From: Trissonchulus latispiculum
Lineage: Eukaryota > Nematoda > Enoplea > Enoplida > Ironidae
Direction: 5' to 3'
NCBI GenBank assembly: GCA_030248195.1
Contig: JASAND010016559.1
Coordinates: 1-64,000 of the forward strand
DNA: 64,000 nucleotides
Part shown: positions 14,794 through 28,200 of the stretch, one piece after another
How positions within the stretch are numbered: the first letter of the stretch is position 1
Layout of the letters: the number at the start of each line of letters is the position of its first letter
The notes under the pieces: model-generated
Told to the model about the DNA's origin: nothing
Database searches by the model: none
Seen by the model: only the letters and a program-made list of their open reading frames with translations
Position numbers and translations under genes: made by a program

Positions 14794-16230
14794 TAGTAGA
14801 GGCCTGCATTTCGGCCCGCGGCCCGGCCCGGCCCAGCCCGGCCCGCGGGCCGGGCCGAGCGGGCCGACGGCCAAAGTTCACGGGCCGGGCCGGGCCGCGG
14901 GCCGAAGCTCACGGGCCGGGCCGGGCCACGGGCCGAGTTTCCGGTCTGCTCCCATTATTTTTGCCAGATTTTACAGAAGAAAAATAACTCAAATGTTTAG
15001 CTTGAAAGAATTTTGTGCTTCTTGGTCATGTTTCTTACTTTTCAGGAACTAGTTTCAGTATTTTGATATCATAAGTGTTACTGTGTATTCTGTTTAAGTT
15101 ATAATGTCGTCTAAATTGTTAAATAAATGCTGGATATCCTTCAAATTTTAGCGTTATCTGTATAATCAGTATGCTTATGCTCATTTCTTGAGACCTAGTC
15201 AAAAAATTATTATTTCAAATGTAGCCCAGCACAACCATGTGGTTCAAAACATTCGGAACAAGCACTTCAAGCTGTTGTAGAGATTTGGACAATACGATCT
15301 CTGAACAAACAAATTTAAATCACAGAAATAAACTTGTAGAAAGTACGCTCTGAGAGCGTGACCCCCGACAAGCGAATTTCTGAAAATTTCGAAGATTGCA
15401 ACGATTCGACAGAGTGTGCGCAGGTCAGATTCGACTCGTTCCGAATTACCCTAACCTACTGCAAAACAACACAAGCGAAAACTAAAAAGTGACGCAAGTT
15501 TACTTTCGGTAAAATTATATTCACACGTTAACAAAAAAAATAGGTTTCGCCAAAAGGATTTACAAAATAAGGCACCAGCACCAAATTAAATTTCAATACA
15601 AAATAGAAACTCACAAACCTAACAGGGAAATCCCAGACAAACAGACAATAGGGCAAAGGCGCCCAAAAGACGGGAAGTTAATGCGGGGAGAACGAGATAA
15701 AAGGGCCCGCCTACACCAGACAAGAATTTTCTCCCAACTGACAGTGCGCGCTCAATTTTGAATTAAAGTGACTATTAGCTAGTCCAGCCTTGGACCGTAC
15801 ACAACAGTGTAATTTTACATTGAGCAATCATAAATTTAGCATTACGTTTTCATAATTTTAAGTTAGAAACTTTGAAAAATGATCGAAATAATCCACACTG
15901 TCAAAATAAGAAGAAGCAATTTAAACGTTAATTGCAAAAGTTGGTGCTCAAAATTAATGTCAAATCTCTCAATTCATTGATTATTTTGCGACTACAATAC
16001 AAAACCTTCAAACGGAATTTCAATAAAAAATTTTGGAATTTTTTGAAATTTTTGCACTTTCTGAAAAAATTAAAAATTTCGCGGACCGGGCCGGGCGGGC
16101 CGAAAAATTTGACGGGCCGGGCCGAGCGGGCCGAAACCTTTCACGGGCCGGGCCGGGCGGGCCGGCAAAAATTTTTCACGGGCAGGGCCGGGCCGGGCCG
16201 CAAAAATTTGGCCCGTGCAGGTCTCTACTG
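14794..16230. mobile_element. hAT-like non-autonomous element with GGGCC-rich ends
   Basis: The left end reads TAGTAGAGGCCTGCA and the right end, reverse complemented, CAGTAGAGACCTGCA. Inside each end is a 100-150-bp block of GGGCCGGGCCG repeats (14812-14940, and 16083-16213 in opposite orientation). The 1.1-kb centre is AT-rich with no ORF of note. (C/T)AG termini and subterminal GC repeats suggest hAT. An imperfect flanking match (TGGAGCTG at 14784-14791, TGGAGTCG at 16232-16239) may be an eroded 8-bp target duplication, but it is not exactly adjacent to both ends. Apparent Gly/Pro/Arg ORFs here are artefacts of the GC repeats. Confidence 0.65.
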
Positions 16231-17776
16231 TCTGGAGTCGTACTTTGGTTTTTGTTAACATTTGTAACTGGAAAGAAATTGTTTCAAAAAATGGCGCATT
16301 TTTAATATTTTTATGCCATTCAGCCGTGTAGTCAATAATCAGAAAGATAGAGCGGCACTGTTTATTCAGACAAGGTTTCTGCGTTTCCCCATCTCAGTTT
16401 CTCTCCTCGATTGGTCGTCGAACGGCCGTTTTCACCGGCTCTAGCTGTCCACTGGGTACCAGAACAAACACTCCTCATATACGGATGTATCCGCTGAATT
16501 AAAAGGCTGATGTACAGAGGAAGTAAATTCGTTATTCCTAGTTCAGGAATTCCTGAGTTCCCAGTCCGGAGTTCCTATTCCTGGAGTAAAAACCGTTTCA
16601 AATAAGAAATTAAAACTAATCGACAAAAATCAAAGAACTAAAACCAGTGCATAAAAATATTTACTTTGAAGCACTCTATTCTCCCCTCTGTTCTACTCGC
16701 TCGTGAAACGGTTCAATCACACAACTCACAACTTGGTCATATTTCTGCTACATTTCTGCTAAAGCTTGAAGCGAAGGAATCAAATGCTGAATTAAATGTG
16801 ATAAAGAATAAACATAAACATAAACAATACATATATCATAAATAAAGCTTTGTCAATGCAACAAAATACATCAGGTTTGACGAATGTAAAATAAAACAAA
16901 ATTAGTTCCATTTGTTTTATTTCAATCAGAGCTGATGCTTTTTATTAGTCTCTTAGCCAAAAGGAGGTTGGATATATCTCAGCACAGGTATATTATTCAT
17001 TGTGTACTAAGCAATGTAACCGAAATTAACTACTGCAAGAAATCAATGTTGGCAATGGCAAAGCAATAGATTTCGCTGTATGGTCAACAGACAACCAAAA
17101 GTCACAGGTTGCTAGTTGGCTAATTGTCAGCTTAGCTGTATTAGGATTGGTTGAAAAACTGACAGAGTAAGCAGAGCAAAGTGCGTTTGCGCCTGCAATC
17201 TGATTGGTTGATCTGATTTCCCTCCAATTAATACTTTAATTTAATAAACATAGTAATAATAAATGTAAATTAAATAATTCATTATTACTCTATCTACCAG
17301 CTTAGAAGTCGCAGCAGACTGAGGCTCCATTGGACATTTAGTGCAATGGTCCTTGGCTACTAATATATTATTTTCTAAGACAAATAGGTTTTTCATTGCA
17401 ATGAAATTTGTCCTGGTGTTATAATCTTTTACATTACTGACAACTTACTTGACAAGTTTTAAATAACTCCTCGTTTTTAGTGCAATAGGATAAACGAGGT
17501 CCAAGAAGTGCAAAAAGAGCATACAGTTGTAACGCATCTTCTTTCTTATTCAGACAACATGTAAATTTAGTGCTTACTCAAAACAGGTATTCCTTTCTGC
17601 GATCTGTCACCTAGTTCCTTTATAATTTTTTATGTTTCTCTGAAATACCAGATTTATTTTATTTTACCAAGCCAAGTCACCTTTTATTGTATATATTATC
17701 TCAGGCCCAGTTACATGTGTTTTATTGTCTTTCAGGATTAGTAAATATATAGATTTAATTTTATCTAATATAAGGC

Positions 17777-17779
<3 letters not shown>
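16231..17779. other. intergenic upstream of gene B
   Basis: No gene recognised. It holds short imperfect repeats (GAATTCCTGAGTTCCC / GGAGTTCCTATTCC near 16549-16580) and AT-rich text. CTTAGCCAAAAGG near 16955 resembles the reverse of a U2 snRNA 5' segment only over about 14 bases. Confidence 0.5.
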
Positions 17780-17851
<72 letters not shown>

Positions 17852-17870
17852 TGTGTGTGTGTGTGTGTGT
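17780..17870. repeat. (AT)n and (GT)n compound microsatellite before gene B
   Basis: An (AT)n run from 17780 to about 17848, then (GT)n to about 17870, ending about 80 bases before the start codon of gene B. It therefore probably lies in the promoter or 5' untranslated region. Confidence 0.97.
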
Positions 17871-17952
17871 ATGTATATATATAATATATACACATAAATT
17901 CTCTGTGTTTTCTGTATTTAGTTGCTATCAGTTAATATTCAATTTCATCTGA

Positions 17953-20900
17953 ATGGGCACCGTCACTGATTCAACTCCTGACTTCATCCCACAAACTGAA
18001 GTAACTTTACCAGTTGACCAAGACTGGCTTCAAGATACCCTTAATAATGCAACAACATCTCGCGGAATCCTGAATGATACAACGTGTGAAGTGATCGCAG
18101 AAGGAAAAGGATTTTTGTCCGTGATAACAAGAGTTCATTTGAATTGGGACAGAGACAAAAGTCGAGGTAATGACTTAATATATGATATTGTTTGGTAATG
18201 GATGACTTTTATAATATTAATAGGTAGTTCAGTCAAAACTTTGTTCAAGAGTGACTAATTTTTAAAAAACTAAAATAAAAACTGTTACCGCAGACTAGCT
18301 GTTAGAATTGACTTTTTAGCAAAGGTTCCTTCAACTGACCGCGTAAGCTTCATTTACACAGCCTGACCTCCCTCAAGAAATCGACTGACTTGGATTACGT
18401 TGACAATAGTTTAAGCAGTGCGACCAAAAGTAAATTTAGTAAATTTAAATTTAGTAAATTATTAAAAAACGTAAATTAAAATTTAGTAAATAATTTATTA
18501 AATTGGTTTCCTCTACAAATATAATATAATATAATATAATATAATATAATATAATATAATATAATATAATACAATATAATATAATAATATACTTATTCAG
18601 AATTTTAATTAATTAAATTTAATAAATATAATAATAAATTTAATAAATATAAATAAATATTAAATTTAATTAATTAAGTTTTAATAATATAATATAATAT
18701 AATATAATATAATATAATATAATATAATATAATATAATATAATATAATATAATATAATATAATATAATATAATATAATATATTATATATTTAATATAGTA
18801 TAATCTAATCAATATAATATGATATAATATAGTATAATTGTTTACAAATCGTATTTTATTATGTTTCATGCACTGCTTTAGACTTGGATAAGTTGCCAAA
18901 TGGTGTTATCATTAAACAACCAACTCTGGAAAAGATTAAACAAGTGGAAGCTGCTGCGGCAGAAGACATTTTTGATATTCAGACACTGCGTCTGGTATTG
19001 GTTCATAATGTATCTTCATTAAGCTTAACCTGTATTTATAACGTATTAGAAAATTGCACATAAATTAGCTTGAGTGTGGTTCTTCAAAAAATTTTAAGTT
19101 TTAGAATATTTCGACTCCTGTTTGTAATGTTTCAAACTCGGGTTTACAAGTTACCTTGGTTTGTCTGTCACTCAGAACTAAATCTCAGCATGCCGAGGCG
19201 CCCCCAATTCTTCTAGCAACCCCATATCCAACAAACGGGGAAGTGCTTGTATGCCTGTCCCCTCACGAGGAAAATGTTTCTTGTGAGCACCTTCAGGTAA
19301 TGGCAAAAAAATCTCTGCAGTGGCTTACTCTTCTTCAGAAGAATATGCACACGTTATCTGACGAATCTAAATTTTGTTGAGGCAATCCAGTAAATAGTTA
19401 TTTCAGGCATTAATGTACGCCGTTTTTGCAAACAGTAACAGCCCCTCAGCAATTGAAAAGAGGTTTACCTTAATTCTGGTATTTTCCAGCTTCTTTCTGA
19501 AAAATCATTCGTTTGGCATGCCCTTCGCGGTTGCTTCGGACCACTGTCTAATTCCACTGTTGCTCTTTTGTATGTTTTATTTCAGCGATCCAAGTTTTAA
19601 CTGCTTCAGGTTCACAATCGAGAAGTTTCATGTTATCGGTATTTCACTGCCAACGGATTCCGTCCGCCGTTTCCGATGGCGACCTGCTACTACACAGAGG
19701 AAGCCAGCGAATCCAGTGCAGGAATGCTAATTCTGAAGGATCTGGGAAAGGAGGCCGTTTCTACGGCATTTAATGAGTATCTGAACGTTGCAAAAATGGA
19801 AGAATTAATGAAAATGATCGGAGAAATGCAAGCTTACAGCATGAAACACAGCGGCTGGGAAGAATTTAAAAGTAATTAACCTAGGCGGTTGCAATCGGAG
19901 AGGAGTGTTTTGCATTTCCCGCACCATAGGCTAATACGTGGAACTGGCGACTTCGAGCCCCCGCGTTGTCCGCCCGGACAAGTCACCTGCCCTACAAGCC
20001 CGTAACGGGATGAAGAAACTTTGGGCGAGGAGAAAGCAAAATTGGACTAGGTGTTACACTACTATTCTTAAAACCATTATCGGCTCCCCTGATTGTTTTG
20101 TTAATACTGTTCATATATATTTCATGAAACTGACAAAAGGCATTGAATTATTTCTAGAAAATTAAGGTTTTGTTGAAAATTGTTGTACTAATTATGAATT
20201 GATTTTTTGAGTATTAATGTAAATTCTGTGACGAATTAGACGTCACTGTTATTATGAGGATTATTAATTAGAATTAGTTACAAACCCCTGGAAACAAGAT
20301 AGACAAGCCCATTTAAAAATTGTTTGGACAGGACGCCAGGATCAGATCTTATGTTAATGTATGTCCCGCACAGTAATGGTAATAGTAATATAGGGGTACA
20401 CGAGGTGACTCCAGGAATGAAAACAGGACAATCGTATGTATATCATACGTTTGACGATTTCACTGTTTTGGCGATGGTGTTAATGACACCTTTGCTTCTC
20501 CCCATCAGTCATATTCAGTATGACCCTCGTTATGTCGCCTGGATGCCGTCCCACAGTGGAAGGCTGGAGGAAGCTGAGGTGGCCTTTCTGCTCAGTGTTA
20601 ATCTAACCTCCATTAAGTGCTCAAGAGTATAGCCGTGGAGCACAGCGCCTTTCGACGCTCCAAACCTCTAGCGCAGATGGGTGGGATCAGAAGCAAACCC
20701 GGGTGTGTCCATTTTTGAGTGCGTGACTCTGGTGCACCTAGCACCCTTTCGCAGGGGGTAGGCGGACACGTTGCAGGGTACTGGTTGATCCCAACGGAGG
20801 CGGTGCCATTCCGCCGGGAGCTCAGCGCCCTACTCTTATCGATAAGCGGATTAGGCTTTAGCGTGCCTGTCCCCTGCAAGACAGTACACGGGCCCACCAA

Positions 20901-23232
20901 TTTTACGCCTCATCCAACGGCGGAGCTGTAGCCTAAGTTTCTTGCTCAAGGAAACAATGTAGCGTCATTATGGCTAAGGTGGGGATCGAACCTCGGACCT
21001 TCAGAAGTCCGATCCGAAGTCCAGTGTCTTAACCATTCAGCTACACGGCCTAATCTTACTTCTTCTACCTATAGATTTAAACACTTTCTGAGACACATTA
21101 ACTTAATTTTAAAACAGAAAATTTTGTGCAGCTATATTCTGATGTATGCTGACTGACTGATATATTAGGTATCAGAGAATAATTGAGACCTTCTTACGGC
21201 ATACATAAGTCTTTTCTTTCTTTTTAAGCATTCCAATTCAAAATCGGATTATACCGTTTAGTAATTTAGATCCGTTCAGTGGCGAGCTCAGAAAGAAAAT
21301 ACTTGACAACAAAGAAGAAAGTTACAACTATTTGCTGGAAACATTTCCCGATGACTTCAAGCTTTCTCGAGCTGGGTTTGAGAAGCTCAAACAAAAAACT
21401 GAAGTAAGATTCAAGTTCAGTTCATTCAAGATTAATATCTGTATTGTTAGAAATAAGAATAGCGCAATTGGAACTTAGTATGAGCTAAGATTGCATCTAA
21501 CACTTTGTAACGTCATGTATAACGTCATAACCAGTAAACTTGTTGTTCTGTTTCCCCTGTGTTGATGAACTCCCATTCCCTATATGTATAATGAATGCGA
21601 TGGAGTATCGAGTTGAATTCAATTGCTCAAGAAAGAAGTTGCGGTGAAAATAAAAACAGTAGCAATATAAAGCAACTCCAATGTGGTGAAACTGTAAACT
21701 ACTCGAGGATTTATGTTTGTCATTATTGCAAGTGCTAAAATTATTTATTTTGTTGTTATTGTATTGCTTAGAAAGGGCTGGAAAAATTCCTTCCAGAGGG
21801 GGACAAGGCCAGAGATTGCTGCCCTGTATTGACCTACGGTGACATGCAGCCAAATAATATTCTTTGGAAGCGCTCCCCAGATGGCACTCCTAGTGATGAG
21901 CTTTGTGCTATGATAGATTATCAGGTATAGAGTATGATTGTCGTAAAAGCAAAACAATTAACTTTATCAATAGATGCGACGAATATATACAGTTAAGGAT
22001 GGTCGCCGATTTTAGACCATCGCCGATTTTTCTTATTTTCATATAGTTTGTCCTACCAGTGTTGCACCTCAAAATGCACCTTTGTTCAAATTTTTGGACA
22101 TAACGGTCCATAAGTAGGGTGAAGTTCTAACCGAATTTGGTGTGCCAATTTGCACATACGAAAGAAAGAAGTGTGCTAGGTAGGTTTCCCTTCATTCGTG
22201 TGTGCTTAACTGTGGATGCATGCATCAGTGCAGCCTATAATCAAAAAATGGCAAATTTTCAACTTTTCCAAATACAGTCAAATGTTAGATCAAATTGAAG
22301 CTCTTGATGTCCTGAACATTTTTGTCTTGCGCGCACTCGTGCCCTTCACTCGGAGCTTCGCCTTTAAGTGAGCTCACGAATTTCTGTGAGCACAGCAAGC
22401 AGTGCTACAACTGGCTTGTAATATGGCTCAAAAAAATTGAAGACATTTCGTCTTCTATATGTCATGTCTGTAAAGACTGACATTTGGCTTCAAATTTCAG
22501 TCGTTTATATGCTATTCAACCTAATTTGCATATTTCTTTCGGCAGAAAGTATATAAGGGGAGAAATTCTTTATCATTGCAGTCATTTCTGCTGGCTGTCA
22601 GCAGCCTCGCTGCATACTCCGACAGGAGACCAGCGAAGGCTGACGTGCAGTACAATTGTACTGCACGCTACACCGTGCAGTACGGTGTAGCGTGCAATTC
22701 AAGTGTACGCAGGCGGTTGTAGCATGGTTCGATTACACTGAGCCATGTTACTATGTTTATTTTTGCATGTAAACCTTCGTAAGCTGTTTGCATACTTCAA
22801 GGCCTGCTAAGTTTCCTTTCGACCCTAAACTTAGTGTCAAACTTTATTCTTCCCTAATAAATTATAGTTGTTATTTTCATAATTAATATCTTGTTAAAAA
22901 TTAATTAATTCCAGCTGATGCATGCAGGATCTCCATATGGGGATTTCTCTGGTTGTATGATCATGCATATGTCGGCCGAGGATCGAAGAAGACACGATCA
23001 ACGCCTCATCGAACTCTACTACAACACTCTCTCCAAAAGTCTTGGAAAGGCACCGCCATTCACTTTGGAAGAAGTGAAAGAGGGATACCAACAAGTTCTT
23101 CCAATGTTTGCGTTCTCATTCATGAACCTTTTCAAGATGTTTTTCGTCATCATGAATCCAACAGAAGATAAAAAGTTCAATCTAATTCGACAACTGAATG
23201 CTGCTATTGAAGACAGCGGGATCTTGGCATAA
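17953..23232 (+). CDS. DUF1679/CHK kinase-like protein, gene B (6 exons)
   Basis: Coding exons: 17953-18166, 18882-18994, 19610-19871, 21270-21403, 21772-21924, 22915-23232. Exons 2-6 have exactly the lengths of gene A and the same phases 1,0,1,0,0; exon 1 is 12 nt longer. They total 1194 nt, 397 residues, uninterrupted. Motifs: AEGKGFLS, IIKQPT, VHNREVSCYRYF, MLILKDLG, YGDMQPNNILW, MIDYQ, HAGSPYGD, SAEDRRRHDQRLIELYY. Exon 3 and parts of exon 6 are almost identical to gene A while exons 1, 2 and 4 differ more, suggesting gene conversion. Same-strand neighbour of A and C: a tandem duplication. Predicted small-molecule kinase, substrate unknown, probably cytosolic. Confidence 0.9.
18520..18782. 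repeat. two (ATAAT)n arrays in intron 1 of gene B
   Basis: Pentanucleotide ATAAT arrays at about 18520-18590 and 18684-18782, separated by degenerate AT-rich sequence. They end about 100 bases before the exon 2 acceptor. Confidence 0.93.
20535..21052 (-). repeat. tRNA-derived SINE, minus strand, in intron 3 of gene B
   Basis: The right end, read on the minus strand (21050 to about 20971), is tRNA-like: GGCCGTGTAGCTGAATGG as an A-box region and GAGGTTCGATCCCC as a B box, ending GCC. Next on the minus strand comes CCTTGAGCAAG (about 20943-20953), a string I associate with conserved central domains of some metazoan SINEs. A GC-richer body continues to about 20535; the left limit is approximate. 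The tRNA fold is imperfect, hence SINE rather than tRNA gene. Confidence 0.6.
22645..22695. repeat. two adjacent overlapping perfect hairpins in intron 5 of gene B
   Basis: 22645-22666 is a perfect 22-bp palindrome centred on CAATTG. It overlaps 22663-22695, a hairpin with a perfect 14-bp stem (GCACGCTACACCGT and its complement) and a 5-base loop. Both contain GTGCAGTAC. Function unknown. Confidence 0.85.
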
Positions 23233-23450
23233 ATAGAAAGAATTCTCACAACACCTCGTTTCAACGTTTTAACGAGTTAAGAATATATCCACGTAATACA
23301 GTTCAGTGTAGATATGCTTCAGTCTTACCCTGCTTTACTAGAATTGCGGTACTAGAATCGCATCCATGCAATTTTTGAGCTTACAAATACAAGCTTAAAA
23401 TGCATTTGTTTTAATTGTTTGTGTATGTTTTATTTATTAGTATGTATTAA

Positions 23451-23456
23451 AATAAA
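23451..23456 (+). terminator. possible poly(A) signal of gene B
   Basis: AATAAA about 219 bases after the stop codon of gene B, the first perfect signal I see downstream. Confidence 0.45.
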
Positions 23457-23705
23457 ATAACCATGATGCTATTATGAATCATAAATTCTCTGCTTGGGTA
23501 GTGTCAGGCTTTGTTCATTAGCTGCACCCGTTGTCCTCCAAAAATTTGTCTCCGCCGGAAATCGAACCTTGCAAAAATCCCGGCCTGCAAAAAGCAATGA
23601 TACTACAGATCCGAAACATGATGATTACAAATGTTAAACGTTACTGATGAAAATCTTGGGTACTATTGTTTTGCCAGTGATCGCTAACGCTAGACGCTAG
23701 TATAG

Positions 23706-24055
23706 TTCAGCTTAGGAAACGGGTCAATCTCATAATTTTTGATAGGCTTCCTGGAAAAAACCGGGTTCTAGATCCATGCAAGCAATTCCGAGATGCAGCA
23801 ACTGGAATATGCAATTTAGGGAACGAGTTGTTATAACGTATATACCCTTAGCACACCCATTGCTTGAGTCAGACTCAAAACCTTTGGAGTCATGATCCTG
23901 GGTGGAGTGCTTCTTGATCAGCTTAGGAAACGGTTCAATGTCATATCATTTCTGATAGGCTTCCTGGAATAAACCTGATTCTAGATCCATGCAAACATTT
24001 CGAACCGAGATGCTACAACTGGAACATGCAGTTTCGGGAACGAGTTGTTAGAACA
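23706..24055. repeat. direct repeat, about 130 bp, offset 214 bp
   Basis: GCTTAGGAAACGG..TCAAT through GATAGGCTTCCTGGAA, TCTAGATCCATGCAA, CCGAGATGC and GGGAACGAGTTGTTA occur in the same order at about 23707-23837 and 23921-24055, with scattered differences. A local tandem duplication with diverged spacer; origin unknown. Confidence 0.8.
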
Positions 24056-25230
24056 GTGTTTCGGATAATTCCTGTTTAATTTTTGACTGGCTTTTTACAG
24101 GTTTCGTTGGTGCCAATGCTATAATCTTCTCTGACACTTCAGCAGGGAGTGAATTATTTATAGGTGAACCAGCCCGTTATTGCTATTGCAGCAAGGCTGA
24201 ATTTTGCATGCAGCCTGCAAACACCAATTTTTTGTCTGCTTTGTGTCAACTGTAACTAGCCTAGTTTAGCGGCGATCTGAGCTTTCCCTACCATAACGAT
24301 TTAACGATTGATACATCAAAGGGATCAAAGAGCAATCTATGATCCATATTACAATTTTGTGTGTTTATTGAAACCGTTGTTTGTTGATGTGCAGCGCAAC
24401 CGAATCCGGTGGTCTTGAGTTATAATATATTACAATATTTTTAATATTATTTTAATAAATAATATTTTAAAACACTAAACAATTTGTTTTAGCGATGATA
24501 ATTTTAGCGGAAAATGGTTAAGGCCGTTCCATTTTTAGTGATAAGATCGGTTTTTTGCGTCTGAAAGGTGTAGCGCTTTCAAAACATTTCTGCCAAAATT
24601 CGATAAAATTGTTCTCTGATGTAATTATCAGCAGCTACTATCAAACTTTCTCTAAGCTGCACTTTAACCGGTTGGCTATTAAATTATTGTATATGCAGAC
24701 AATTTTAAAAGCAGTCTCTTGGGCGCATACCGAAGCCGATAGATTTTAAATTTTTCTTGTTTTCCTATGACTCTGTCTACTGTTTTCTTGTTTTGTGCTT
24801 TCTATCCATGTTTACGAGCTTTCATTTTTTGTTAATTATAAACCTTTAATTACGGAACGTGTAATTACACCGACATTCCCGTCCACTCCTTCGGACCGTG
24901 AATAGTATGTAATTAAGAAACATGTCAATGGCACATGTGATTAACACCATGATTTTCACTAATTTGATCATGTTTCTTGAGTTGTCATTATTAGTTAGGA
25001 AACAAACACCCACGAAAAACATTTTTTAATTTGGCGAAAGAAAGCATATGAAGTGTCTTCTCAAAAAGTTACAACCAAAGTTGTAACTACAATAAATAAC
25101 TTTGCCTTAGTTCATTTGGTTACATTAAACTCTATTTATTTTTTACTAAGCTGCGGAATTTCACTATTGCATTATGTATAATTCTGTATTCTATTTAGCA
25201 AATTTTAATTTTTTCGTGTTTCTTTTCTCC

Positions 25231-28200
25231 ATGGCATCTCCTCCTGACCTTCCTCCGTGCGGCATCCCTAAGGTTGAAGTGGAACTACCAGTGGGTCAAA
25301 AATGGTTGCAAGATATCTTAAATAAATCTACTGGTGCTCTGGGCGTGCTTGTTGGGACTAAATGTGAAATTATTGCGGAAGGAAAAGGATTTTTATCCAT
25401 CATAACCAGAGTTCATTTGGAATGGGATAAGGAAAAAAGTCAAGGTGCGTTCTGGCTAGAAACCAATTTAACCGTATAGTACTTTAGCAGTAGAAATCCT
25501 ACTGATGATACAGCGAACTTAGATTCAAATCTTAATCTATATTCATATGAGTGTCGTAAATGTGCTAAAGTTTCATTACGTTACAACTACAGAAAAAGTA
25601 TGGATAATCTGGCGGGAAATTTGATCCAGCATATGTCCGATAGCAGCTAATTCTGAAGAATGTATTTATTCAGTGACAAAACATAACGTTTCCCAACGTT
25701 TTCAGGGCAAAACACTAAACATCTAGATACTCAGATAAACATTAATCTAGATGTAGATAAACATTAATAAAATAATTTACAATAACGAAGAATGTTTATT
25801 GCATATTCGAGTACATTTTACACTCACAGTTGCCGACAGATATTTGCAAATAACTCATAGCAGTTAATATCATTCATGTAAAGCAGAGGAAGTTGAGGGG
25901 CGAAGGCCGCAAAATACCGAGTTTTCCATTTTTTGGCCAAAAAAACGAAAAAACCGGATTTGGGCGGGGGGGGGGTGACGTACCCCCTTCGGGGTGAGGG
26001 ACTCCCTTTAGGGGTGAGCTCTTGGTCTGGAACCGAAACCGAAACCGAAACCCGAAACCACCCTCCCCAAGCACTTTTTTGTTTATTGCTTTGCCATATT
26101 TTGTTTCAGAAGTCAATACAGACTTGTTTTACAGGATTTTCTATATTTCAGGATTAGCAAAGCTTCCGATCGGAGTCATCATAAAACAACCGACTCTGGA
26201 AAAATTCGATAAGCTGAATGTAGAAGAGGCTAAGAATATGCTTGATGCTGATATGCTGAAGAAGGTACATACAATAGGGTTTCAATGTTTTCTACGTTAC
26301 TACGCAGTCTCCGGTTCTGTACGTCTAAAAATTAAAAAAAGCTTCAAACAGCTGAAATCAATTTCAGTATCTTTGTGTGAGGCTTTCATCTACTGCAATT
26401 CTTTGTTTAATACCATTTCGAAAACTTCACACAGGGAATGGGCGGTAGTTTGGTACACCTATAGTGGAAATTGGAAATTGGTGACAGTGCATTAACTATC
26501 ACTGTCACTAGCCTAAGGCGTAAGCGATTGTGTGCAGTGATAGAGGTATGAGATAAGCCCTTTCCACCTGTACGCTTCGCAACGTGGCGACGCATTCGGT
26601 AGAATCCCATTTGTTAGAATTATTAACCTGTTTCAGGTGCACAATAGGGAAGTGGATTGCTACAACTTGTTCACGGCCAGTGCTGCGAAACCATTCCCAA
26701 TGGCGCCAGTATATTATACAGAAAAATCAACGGAAGAAACCAAAGGAATGATAATTTTGGAGGATTTGGGAGACAAGGCTGTTTCAACTGAGTTCAATGA
26801 ATATCTCAACGTGGCAAAAATGGAAGAAATTGTAAACTCTGTGGCAGAAATTCAAGCCTACGGAATGAAACACACTGGATGGGAGAATTTCTCAAGTACG
26901 CACTTCTTCACAATATTTTAATGTTAGCTTGGAGCAACAATAACTTTCTGTAGCTCATTTGGCATTGCATTGGCAGGTAAAGGCTGTGAACTCAAACCTC
27001 GCCAAAGGTTGGTGCTTTTCTGGCTTTAGACCCTTTAGGCTTTTTGTACGTGCCCCTTTATCTCATATATTTGAAAGTTTGACTTTTAAAAATTTACTTA
27101 AACAACAAGTTTCTGAGTGTTTCACTCTTCCTATTTTAAAGGAGTTTATATCCTATTATAATGATATTCTATTATAGCATGAGTTTAAGGTGGTGATTCC
27201 TTTTGGAGACATCAACTTTGAACCATTAGTACTCAAGAAGGAGTTAAGAAGCCATTTTTATATCAAAATGCAGCTTAACATTTGCTCTTTCTAGTGAATA
27301 CAGCGAAACTAACTTTAGTTCTTGAAAATTATTTTACTGTATTTTCGAAGTATTTTAATTTTCCAGATTTTTTGCGGACTAAAGTAAATTTTTTCGTGAG
27401 GCATCGATCACATCATTAGATTCCACTATCAAATAGCTGGGGACCCTTTTTTAATTATTATGAAACCGCTCTTCGTTATAAAGAAATTAGCTAAAATGTA
27501 TGCGCAACCTGGATTTTGCCTACTTTTCCCAACTTTGGCAAGCGACCACTTTAGCTAGAAATCAGCAATCGGGACAACTAAAAAAGGGTCCCTGGGTATT
27601 TTAGTGTAAAACTCGTCCAGTAAGTGGCAACCATCTAGCTTGCATAGTAAATGCTCCACAATCGCTGGAAAAAATTTGGTCATGTTTTTTCAAAAACTAC
27701 AATTTCTATGATAGCAGCGTACGGGGTAGCAGTTAGAAGATTATAATGTCACGGATAATCGGTCTCGACGAGACCTTCAGATTGACACCCATTGTCGTGG
27801 AAACGAAGATCCTAACTTTTAACTTAAAAGATTCCTTAAAACTTTCCTGCATTTAAATATGATATCACCCAATACTATAATGAAATTACTGAAACTCTTG
27901 CTTAGACTTCATTATACTTTATCGGATGTTGCTGCATATAATTCAGTATTGAAGTAAATCTAGTGAAAGTTAGTTACATAAGCTGATTAGTTTGCCAATC
28001 TGCTATATGGTAGCAGAGCGTCTATACGTTGGATGCAGATTTGGATTTTGCTGACTATCCTTCAGCAAAATGCCAGCCCACCGAAGACAACTTGTCAGTG
28101 CTCGCAGGAGGCTCGACGTAGCCACCCACGATTGCACTGTTTACCTAGCAGCTCCGATTCGACAAGACGACACCGAAGCAGCTATGGAAGAGGTGGATTC

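Larger units (their letters stand above)
23233..25230. other. intergenic between genes B and C
   Basis: AT-rich spacer without recognisable coding sequence apart from the direct repeat listed separately. The 150 bases before gene C are AT-rich with several ATTTATT stretches but no nameable promoter box. Confidence 0.55.

Noticed and set aside
14542..14987. Gly/Pro/Arg-rich ORFs
   Set aside because: Open only because GGGCC repeats lack stops; not a gene.
16950..16975. CTTAGCCAAAAGG resembling reverse U2 snRNA
   Set aside because: Match extends over only about 14 bases and the adjacent U2 sequence, including the branch-site recognition region, is absent.
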